5,391 nucleotides of DNA. Source: JABHQR01 sp043812455 (GTDB taxonomy: Archaea > Nanobdellota > Nanobdellia > Woesearchaeales > GW2011-AR9). The DNA lies in assembly GCA_043812455.1 (NCBI GenBank), contig JBDRMB010000021.1, positions 1 to 5,391 on the forward strand. Reading direction: 5' to 3'. Both the position numbers and the translations under genes were made by a program. Shown piece after piece: positions 1 through 4,125 of the stretch; position 1 is the first letter of the stretch, and every line of letters begins with the position of its first letter. The notes under the pieces were generated by a model. That model saw nothing but the letters and a program-made list of their open reading frames with translations, did not search any database and was not told the DNA's origin.

Positions 1-32
1 TAGCTAAAGCTATACAAATCTGTTTGTAACAT
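1..32 (-). CDS. 5' end of an unidentified gene running off the left edge
   Basis: On the minus strand an ATG (32-30) is preceded by a perfect GGAGGT Shine-Dalgarno sequence (44-39) with a 6-base spacer, which is strong evidence for a real start. Only about ten codons are inside the window, reading MLQTDLYSFS, with no stop before the edge. That is too short to assign a family. The gene is divergent from the EF-1A gene and its leader contains the GC-rich hairpin at 43-87. The call rests on the start signal alone. Confidence 0.5.
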   Translation of the reverse strand, partial: MLQTDLYSFS

Positions 33-38
33 TAGTTT

Positions 39-44
39 ACCTCC
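39..44 (-). promoter_or_regulatory. Shine-Dalgarno site of the leftward partial gene
   Basis: The minus-strand sequence GGAGGT lies 6 bases upstream of the ATG at 32. Its first two G residues (44 and 43) are the last two bases of the 3' arm of the hairpin at 43-87, so folding of the leader could limit ribosome access. The site is visible directly; the regulatory effect is inferred. Confidence 0.6.
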
Positions 45-87
45 GAACAGCAGCGGAGCTGCTCGCGCTCTGTTTTGTGCTGTTCGG
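43..87 (-). promoter_or_regulatory. GC-rich leader hairpin overlapping a ribosome binding site
   Basis: A perfect 10-bp inverted repeat (43-52 pairs with 78-87) closes a 25-base GC-rich loop in otherwise AT-rich DNA. A second perfect hairpin, AGCAGC (49-54) with GCTGCT (58-63) around a GGA loop, uses bases of the same arm, so the two cannot form together in full. Read on the minus strand, the structure sits in the 5' leader of the partial gene and includes the first two bases of its GGAGGT site. Read on the plus strand, it is followed by a T-rich run (90-95) and resembles a terminator, but no rightward gene is visible before it. I favour the leader role. Confidence 0.5.
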
Positions 88-105
88 TATTTTTCTATAG
101 AAAAC

Positions 106-117
106 TAAAATTTAAAC
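106..117 (-). promoter_or_regulatory. possible TATA element for the leftward gene
   Basis: The minus strand reads GTTTAAATTTTA here. A start about 25 bases downstream would fall near 87, which is the 5' end of the leader hairpin. The TATA match is only approximate, and another TATA-like site (CTATAG, near 95-100) lies closer to the gene. Confidence 0.3.
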
Positions 118-165
118 TTTGGCACTTAACTTGACAGTACCCTCTTAAGCAATCTTATTTTATTA

Positions 166-181
166 CCGAAATCTTTATAAA
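166..181 (+). promoter_or_regulatory. BRE/TATA promoter of the EF-1A gene
   Basis: CCGAAAT (166-172) resembles an archaeal TFB-recognition element and directly precedes TTTATAAA (174-181), a near-ideal archaeal TATA box. Transcription should begin about 25 bases downstream, near 203-207, giving a leader of roughly 90-95 bases before the EF-1A start. This is longer than the leaders predicted for the other genes in the window. Confidence 0.65.
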
Positions 182-273
182 TGAATGGTTAAGATAACCA
201 GCATATCCTACTCGTCATTTAATAAAGGGGCGTATGAAAGGAATTAATCCAACTTGTATATTAAGTTTGGAAA

Positions 274-287
274 TAAATTTAATTGGA
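274..287 (+). repeat. 14-base repeat, copy 1, at the EF-1A start
   Basis: TAAATTTAATTGGA occurs here and again at 2162-2175, in each case at the translation start region of a gene (EF-1A and fic). Similarity continues loosely for about ten more bases, ending in a shared TTAAAA. The AT-rich composition makes chance or convergent leader sequence possible. Confidence 0.45.
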
Positions 288-290
288 GGA
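285..290 (+). promoter_or_regulatory. Shine-Dalgarno site that sets the EF-1A start
   Basis: GGAGGA lies 7 bases upstream of the ATG at 298. The reading frame stays open back to a TTG at 283, but starting there would place this site inside the coding sequence and add five residues (MEDIK) that are not expected before the family's usual N-terminus. The ATG at 298 is therefore preferred. Confidence 0.85.
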
Positions 291-297
291 CATTAAA

Positions 298-1590
298 ATG
301 GCAAAAGAAAAAGACCACATTAATTTAGTATTCATCGGTCACGTAGATCACGGTAAATCTACCACTGTTGGTAGGCTATTGTTTGATAGCGGTAACGTCG
401 ATGAACAAGCTATGAGAAAGCTTAAAGAAAAAGCTGAACAGTTAGGTAAATCCGGTTTCGAATTCGCATTCGTTATGGATAACTTAAAAGAAGAGCAAGA
501 AAGAGGAGTAACTATTGACTTGGCTCACAAAAGATTTGATACTGATAAGTATTACTTCACAATTATTGACGCACCTGGTCACCGTGACTTCATTAAGAAT
601 ATGATCACTGGTGCAAGTCAGGCTGATTGTGCAGTACTTGTTGTAGCAGCTAACGATGGTGTTAACGCCCAAACTATCGAACATTTAAGATTATCAAAAA
701 TCTTTGGTGTAGGACAGTTAATGGTTGCTGTTAACAAAATGGACATTTCAGGTGTTGACTATTCTGAAGCTCGATATAAAGAAGTAGTTGAAGAAGTTAA
801 GAAACATGCTGCTCAGGCAGGTTGGAAAGCTGACAGTATTAGGTTTATCCCGGTTGCTTCTTTAAAAGGAGACAATATAGTTAAGAAATCTGATAAGATG
901 CCCTGGTGGACGGGTGATACTTTATTAGAAGCAATCAACAAGTTTGATGTTCCACAGAAACCTACTGCCTTACCCTTAAGGTTACCTATCCAGGATGTGT
1001 ATAACATTACTGGTATTGGTGTTGTACCTGTAGGTAGAGTTGAAACTGGTATCATGAAAGTTGGAGACAAAATAACTGCTGTACCTGGTAGAGAAGGTAA
1101 AGGAGTTAGTGGTGAAGTTAAAACTATTGAGATGCATCACGAACAGTACAAACAGGCTCAACCTGGAGATAACATTGGGTTTAACGTACGTGGTTTCGGT
1201 AAGAAAGATTTGGCAAGAGGAGACGTAATAGGTCACTCTGACAATGTTCCTACTGTAGCAACTGAGTTTACTGCTCAAGTAGTTATCATGAACCATCCAA
1301 GTGTTGTTACTGTTGGTTACACTCCAGTATTCCATATTCACACTGCTCAGATTGCTTGTCAGTTTGTAGAGATTGTTAAGAAAATGAACCCTGCAACTGG
1401 TGAAGAAATTACTGAAAACAAGGATTTCTTGAGAAACGGTGATGCTGCTATCGTTAAATTACGACCAGTACAGCCATTAGTTATCGAGAAAAATTCCGAG
1501 ATTCCTCAAATGTCACGGTTTGCAATTAGAGATTCTGGTGTAACTGTAGCTGCAGGAATGTGTATGGATGTAGTAAAGAAAACATTATAG
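298..1590 (+). CDS. tuf: translation elongation factor 1-alpha (aEF-1A)
   Basis: This GTPase brings aminoacyl-tRNA to the ribosomal A site in the cytoplasm. The 430-residue product has the usual archaeal length and all the GTP-binding motifs: G1 GHVDHGKST (14-22), switch I/G2 RGVTID (69-74), G3 DAPGH (91-95), G4 NKMD (146-149) and a G5 SLK (188-190). The segment GFEFAFVMD (53-61) just before switch I is typical of archaeal and eukaryotic EF-1A and not of bacterial EF-Tu. Domains 2 and 3 follow from about residue 225, with GRVETG and a C-terminal half rich in conserved blocks such as SRFAIRD. The start at 298 is fixed by a GGAGGA site 7 bases upstream. A BRE/TATA promoter (166-181) and a T-tract after the stop suggest its own transcript. 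The uS10 gene follows, as in many archaeal genomes. Nothing looks broken. Confidence 0.98.
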   Translation: MAKEKDHINLVFIGHVDHGKSTTVGRLLFDSGNVDEQAMRKLKEKAEQLGKSGFEFAFVMDNLKEEQERGVTIDLAHKRFDTDKYYFTIIDAPGHRDFIKNMITGASQADCAVLVVAANDGVNAQTIEHLRLSKIFGVGQLMVAVNKMDISGVDYSEARYKEVVEEVKKHAAQAGWKADSIRFIPVASLKGDNIVKKSDKMPWWTGDTLLEAINKFDVPQKPTALPLRLPIQDVYNITGIGVVPVGRVETGIMKVGDKITAVPGREGKGVSGEVKTIEMHHEQYKQAQPGDNIGFNVRGFGKKDLARGDVIGHSDNVPTVATEFTAQVVIMNHPSVVTVGYTPVFHIHTAQIACQFVEIVKKMNPATGEEITENKDFLRNGDAAIVKLRPVQPLVIEKNSEIPQMSRFAIRDSGVTVAAGMCMDVVKKTL

Positions 1591-1604
1591 TTTTCTTAAT
1601 TTTA

Positions 1605-1613
1605 TTTTTTTTT
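1605..1613 (+). terminator. poly-T terminator after the EF-1A gene
   Basis: Nine consecutive T residues begin 15 bases after the EF-1A stop, within a longer T-rich stretch (1591-1625). Archaeal RNA polymerase can terminate on such U-tracts without a hairpin. This would partly separate EF-1A from uS10 transcription; read-through cannot be excluded. Confidence 0.55.
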
Positions 1614-1648
1614 AAAATTTTAAATCAATTAAAAATAACCAAACAAAT

Positions 1649-1665
1649 CAAAAAGTTTTTAAATA
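1649..1665 (+). promoter_or_regulatory. possible BRE/TATA promoter of the uS10 gene
   Basis: TCAAAAAG (1649-1656) followed by TTTTTAAATA (1656-1665) resembles a BRE with an AT-rich TATA box. The predicted start, about 1685-1690, falls at the left edge of the first leader stem-loop. The local background is very AT-rich, so the match is weaker than at the EF-1A and fic promoters. Confidence 0.4.
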
Positions 1666-1689
1666 AGCACAAAGCTGAATGCTTAAACA

Positions 1690-1759
1690 GTATAATAAGT
1701 TTACTTATTATGCACAAAAAACAGAACATGTTTTTTGGCATCGTAGCGATTTACGATGT
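1690..1759 (+). promoter_or_regulatory. three adjacent stem-loops in the uS10 leader
   Basis: Stem 1 pairs ATAATAAG (1692-1699) with CTTATTAT (1704-1711) around a TTTA loop and can extend by a G-U and a G-C pair. Stem 2 pairs 1711-1723 with 1729-1740 (12 pairs, one bulged A at 1714). Stem 3 pairs CATCGTA (1739-1745) with TACGATG (1752-1758). The stems abut and share bases at their ends (1711-1713 and 1739-1740), so they compete at the junctions. They lie between the predicted transcription start and the uS10 ATG, where no clear Shine-Dalgarno site is seen. A regulatory leader, for example for autoregulation by the ribosomal protein, is an inference. Confidence 0.45.
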
Positions 1760-1786
1760 GGTAAGTGAGTTGATAAGAAATACAAA

Positions 1787-2101
1787 ATGGGACAAAAAGC
1801 AAGAATCAAATTAGCGTCGACAGAAATCGACAAGATTAACCAGGTCTGCAGTAGTATTCGTGAGATTACCGAAAAGACTGGTGTTCAAATGCGTGGCCCT
1901 ATTCCATTACCAACTAAGAAATTAAAAGTAACCACCCGAAGATCACCTGACGGTGAAGGTAAAGCTTCTTGGGAACGTTATGAAATGCGTATCCACAAAC
2001 GTTTAATTGATATTGGCACTGATGAAAGGACATTACGTCTTGTCATGAGAGTACCTATTCCAGAAGGTCTTAACATTGAGATCGAAATGGTCGATGCTTA
2101 A
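1787..2101 (+). CDS. rpsJ: 30S ribosomal protein uS10, archaeal type
   Basis: uS10 is a small-subunit head protein that packs against 16S rRNA. The 104-residue product matches the usual archaeal length of about 102. Diagnostic segments are MRGPIPLPTK (35-44), the SPDGEG turn (53-58), and YEMRIHKRLIDI (65-76) followed by a C-terminal strand ending IEIEMVDA. The ATG at 1787 gives the expected N-terminus (MGQKARIKL). No good Shine-Dalgarno site precedes it; the closest candidate is a weak GTGAG about 17 bases upstream. It lies 196 bases after the EF-1A gene, with a T-tract and a possible separate promoter in between, so the two may be only partly co-transcribed. Confidence in the identity is very high. 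Confidence 0.97.
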   Translation: MGQKARIKLASTEIDKINQVCSSIREITEKTGVQMRGPIPLPTKKLKVTTRRSPDGEGKASWERYEMRIHKRLIDIGTDERTLRLVMRVPIPEGLNIEIEMVDA

Positions 2102-2135
2102 GTTTTTAGTACACCTCATGTAACTACTAGAAAAT

Positions 2136-2153
2136 AACAAAAGATTTATAAAA
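2136..2153 (+). promoter_or_regulatory. BRE/TATA promoter of fic, positioned for a leaderless mRNA
   Basis: AACAAAAG (2136-2143) followed by TTTATAAAA (2145-2153) is a good BRE/TATA pair. The expected initiation point about 25 bases downstream of the box centre is about 2174-2175, exactly at the ATG of the fic gene. This explains the lack of a Shine-Dalgarno site and supports the chosen start. Confidence 0.65.
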
Positions 2154-2161
2154 AGTTCTAT

Positions 2162-2175
2162 TAAATTTAATTGGA
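2162..2175 (+). repeat. 14-base repeat, copy 2, at the fic start
   Basis: TAAATTTAATTGGA is identical to the copy at 274-287 ahead of EF-1A. Here its last base is the A of the fic ATG. In copy 1 the equivalent GGA begins the Shine-Dalgarno sequence, so the same motif would serve different roles at the two genes. Confidence 0.45.
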
Positions 2176-3155
2176 TGGTCTTAAAAACAATCACTGCAGT
2201 TGATGCAATATTAGGAAGGATCAATGTTCATCCAGAATATTCTTGTAATGTAAGAAAGCAGGCTTATCAAGCATTTAGGGATGAATCAATTAGTCATTCT
2301 TTAAGTTTGGAAATTGAAAGTTTAACTAATGGCAGTGCTTCTGCAGAGGTAAGAACCAAGGAAGGCTATCGAAAATTAAGAAGAAATTTAGATCAGGCAA
2401 TGTCTTTTCTTTCTGAGGAAGGACTGACTTTATATTCGTTATCTCAATTAGGACATAAGATTGATCCTGAAAAACATTCGAGACCTAATTTTAGAAATTC
2501 TCTCGTTAAATTTGGTAAATTTGTTCCTTGTAATTCTGATGATGTTATTTATCACATAAAAAGTCTGGTTGATTTTTTAAAATATACTCCTGTACATCCT
2601 ATAACCCGTGCAACCGAGGCTCATATATCAATGATTCAAATTCATCCTTATGAAGACGGTAATGGTCGTGCTGCACGTCTATTGCAAAATTTCTGTCTAA
2701 GCGAAAGAGGTTATCCATTAGCAATAATCCCCATAGAAGATCGGGAACTATATATCGATTTAATGAATGGAACTTTAGATGATCGTTTTAGTGGAAAGAG
2801 TTCATTAGAAATACCTTCTACTCACGAACTATCCTTGCATAAATATTTAGCAACTAGGGTTTTATCTTCTACAAAAAGATTAGAGCATGAATTGCGAGGT
2901 AGAAGAATGTATGAAATTAGTGCTCCTCAAAAAACACATAAAGCTCAGATGATGACTCTTGCAAGTATGATTAAAGGATACAATAGAAGAAAAACTGATC
3001 GAGAAGGCGTTACTGCTAAATTTGATAACAAAAGTTCAAAAAGAAGAAAAAAGCTAGCAGTTATTGGAGACATAAGTAGAGCTGAGCTGGAAATGATAGT
3101 TTCAAGATTTTATAAGGTACATGATGTGAGGTGTATAATCAAAGTTAGTAACTAA
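2175..3155 (+). CDS. fic: Fic-family protein, predicted AMP-transferase
   Basis: Fic enzymes usually move AMP from ATP to a hydroxyl side chain of a target protein. The 326-residue product has a full Fic signature, HPYEDGNGRAAR (157-168): catalytic His157, acidic Asp161 for metal binding, and Arg165/Arg168 for the phosphates. This is the AMP-transferase form, not the Doc kinase form. The upstream flap region (RPNFRNSLVKFGKFVPC, 103-119) and helix (122-137) fit the family. A candidate inhibitory motif, SLEIES (44-49), has the key Glu48 but Ser in place of the usual Gly/Asn. Residues about 230-326 form a basic tail (KSSKRRKK, 286-293) that I do not recognise. No signal peptide or membrane segment is seen, so it should be cytoplasmic. 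It lies 73 bases after the uS10 gene, with its own promoter. The target is unknown; no antitoxin gene is adjacent. Confidence 0.92.
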   Translation: MVLKTITAVDAILGRINVHPEYSCNVRKQAYQAFRDESISHSLSLEIESLTNGSASAEVRTKEGYRKLRRNLDQAMSFLSEEGLTLYSLSQLGHKIDPEKHSRPNFRNSLVKFGKFVPCNSDDVIYHIKSLVDFLKYTPVHPITRATEAHISMIQIHPYEDGNGRAARLLQNFCLSERGYPLAIIPIEDRELYIDLMNGTLDDRFSGKSSLEIPSTHELSLHKYLATRVLSSTKRLEHELRGRRMYEISAPQKTHKAQMMTLASMIKGYNRRKTDREGVTAKFDNKSSKRRKKLAVIGDISRAELEMIVSRFYKVHDVRCIIKVSN

Positions 3156-3171
3156 ATAATTGAATTAATTC

Positions 3172-3420
3172 TTAACACCGCCACTCTGAATGGCCAAATG
3201 CAACAAATAGATCAAATCCATCAACAGCCGGGACATCACAAGCACCATAACAGTCGCCTGACCAAAAAGTTATCTTCAAATCACTAAATTCTTCCCGCAA
3301 TTTTTCTTGAATCTCTTTAGCTTTAGGTTTAAGGCCGTCAGGCAATTGGATAAGAATAGTTCTATAATTATTGGTTTTGATTTCGTTAAACAGTTTTTCT
3401 AGCTCTAAATTCAATTCCAT
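3172..3420 (-). pseudogene. dph2: 3'-truncated diphthamide synthase gene (dph2 fragment)
   Basis: Dph2 is a radical-SAM-like [4Fe-4S] enzyme that transfers the 3-amino-3-carboxypropyl group of SAM to a histidine of EF-2, the first step of diphthamide synthesis. The 82-residue product matches only the first domain: ILIQLPDGLKPKAKEI (22-37), then SGDCYGACDVPA (54-65) with Cys61 as the first cluster ligand, then DLFVAFGHS (70-78). The frame then ends in WRC and a stop. Archaeal Dph2 is normally about 340 residues with two more cluster cysteines, all missing here, and the remaining space is occupied by the end of fic 16 bases away. The fragment should not be active. A GTG at 3441 with a closer purine-rich site would add seven residues; the ATG at 3420 fits the family better. 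A natural split gene is less likely. Confidence 0.75.
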
Positions 3421-3462
3421 ATTTTGTTTTGTATTCTCCACATCCTATTTTTTCTTATTTTT

Positions 3463-3478
3463 CTTTAAAAACCTTTGC
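3463..3478 (-). promoter_or_regulatory. possible BRE/TATA promoter of the dph2 fragment
   Basis: On the minus strand GCAAAGG (3478-3472) is followed by TTTTTAAAG (3471-3463), a BRE/TATA-like pair. Initiation about 25 bases downstream would be near 3441, the alternative GTG codon, and 20 bases before the ATG. The fragment may therefore still be transcribed. Confidence 0.4.
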
Positions 3479-3499
3479 CAAGAAACATTATTTTCCAAA

Positions 3500-3637
3500 G
3501 CTAGCAGTGCGCGAGCGGAAGCGTAGGCAAAATGCTCTCCTTAGATTTTGTTCGCTATACTCACAAAATGAGAACATTTTATTTACTCCATTCGCTCAAC
3601 GTTCCCACCCACCTCCCCTTAGCAAGGCACTGCTAAC
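3500..3637. repeat. long nested imperfect inverted repeat
   Basis: Five helices nest inside one another: TAGCAGTGC (3502-3510) with 3627-3635; GAGCGGA (3513-3519) with 3591-3597 (one G-T); AAAATG (3529-3534) with 3575-3580; TCTC (3536-3539) with 3570-3573; and ATTTTG (3545-3550) with CAAAAT (3564-3569). The ends are GC-rich against an AT-rich background. The 3' arm holds an unpaired, C-rich insert (3598-3626). It lies between the divergent dph2 fragment and rimB-like gene and carries no convincing gene. It could be a structured RNA or a remnant of a palindromic repeat or miniature element; the sequence alone does not decide. The GCGCGAGC core (3509-3516) also occurs, inverted, in the hairpin at 43-87. 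Confidence 0.55.
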
Positions 3638-3649
3638 ACCCAGTAAACA

Positions 3650-3663
3650 GAAAACATTAAAAA
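3650..3663 (+). promoter_or_regulatory. possible promoter of the rimB-like gene
   Basis: GAAAAC (3650-3655) and ATTAAAAA (3656-3663) form a weak BRE/TATA-like pair. Initiation about 25 bases downstream would fall close to the ATG at 3687, giving a leaderless mRNA, in keeping with the absence of a Shine-Dalgarno site. The TATA match is poor. Confidence 0.3.
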
Positions 3664-3686
3664 GGCCAAGTCCGGAATAAGATTAG

Positions 3687-4034
3687 ATGGGGGAAAGGCA
3701 AACTTTAGGATTAACTGAAGAAATAACTGTACTTAGTGATAATAGTCATAAGGAAAAACTTATTGCTAGGATCGATACTGGTGCTACTTGTTCCTCAATT
3801 GATGATGACTTAGCAGAAAGATTAAATTTAGGCCCAGTAGTAAGGGATCGAGTAGTAAAATCTGCTAGTGGGACTAAGAAAAGACCTTTAATTATGGTAA
3901 CAGTTGAAATTAAAGGAAAAGTTATTGAAGCCGAATTTTCAATTGCAGATCGTCATCATATGAAATATCCCGCGTTAATTGGCCAGAATGTACTTAAAAA
4001 AGGAGGATTTTTGGTTGATCCACTAAAGGAATAA
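3687..4034 (+). CDS. RimB-like retropepsin-fold / ATP-dependent zinc protease family protein
   Basis: The 115-residue product matches the family often named 'ATP-dependent zinc protease' (DUF785/RimB). Its fold resembles a retroviral aspartic protease. Visible landmarks are RIDTGATCSSID (28-39) with the candidate catalytic Asp30 in a D-T-G-A motif, VVKSASGTKKRPLI (56-69) for the flap region, and ADRHHMKYPALIGQNVL (87-103) near the C-terminus, ending in the typical FLVDP. In Pseudomonas, RimB acts together with the RimK glutamate ligase on ribosomal protein S6. A RimK homologue lies 91 bases downstream here, which supports that assignment. The protein is short but appears complete. No Shine-Dalgarno site is seen. 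No signal peptide is present, so it should be cytoplasmic. The true substrate, and whether it is a protease, are not shown by the sequence. Confidence 0.85.
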   Translation: MGERQTLGLTEEITVLSDNSHKEKLIARIDTGATCSSIDDDLAERLNLGPVVRDRVVKSASGTKKRPLIMVTVEIKGKVIEAEFSIADRHHMKYPALIGQNVLKKGGFLVDPLKE

Positions 4035-4125
4035 AATAATCAATTTCAAAATAAATACTAAAAAAAGTAAAAGTTCAAATAAATAAAAAAAATTAAGACT
4101 AGTAAAAAAATTAAACAAAAAACAA

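Noticed and set aside
283..297. TTG start for EF-1A five codons upstream
   Set aside because: It would put the strong GGAGGA site inside the gene; the ATG at 298 has ideal spacing and gives the normal N-terminus.
484..1341. three minus-strand open frames inside the EF-1A gene
   Set aside because: They are antisense to a highly conserved gene and have odd Ser/Thr/Asn-rich compositions; they are by-products of its codon use.
1690..1759. tRNA gene in the EF-1A to uS10 spacer
   Set aside because: Three adjacent hairpins suggested a cloverleaf, but there is no closing acceptor stem and no T-loop GGTTCAA-type sequence.
1560..1814. 84-codon open frame overlapping the ends of EF-1A and uS10
   Set aside because: It overlaps both real genes in another frame, is dominated by low-complexity Ile/Phe/Lys from the AT-rich spacer, and has no start signal or family resemblance.
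2033..2224. 63-codon minus-strand frame across the uS10-fic junction
   Set aside because: It runs antisense to the uS10 end and through the fic promoter, with no start signal.
2175..3155. Doc-type toxin kinase in a toxin-antitoxin pair
   Set aside because: The motif HPYEDGNGR is the AMP-transferase form, the protein is much longer than Doc, and no small antitoxin gene lies next to it.
3429..3680. 83-codon plus-strand frame between dph2 and the rimB-like gene
   Set aside because: It lies across the nested inverted repeat, has unnatural composition (Pro/Ser/Lys-rich, no recognisable motif) and no Shine-Dalgarno site or suitable promoter.
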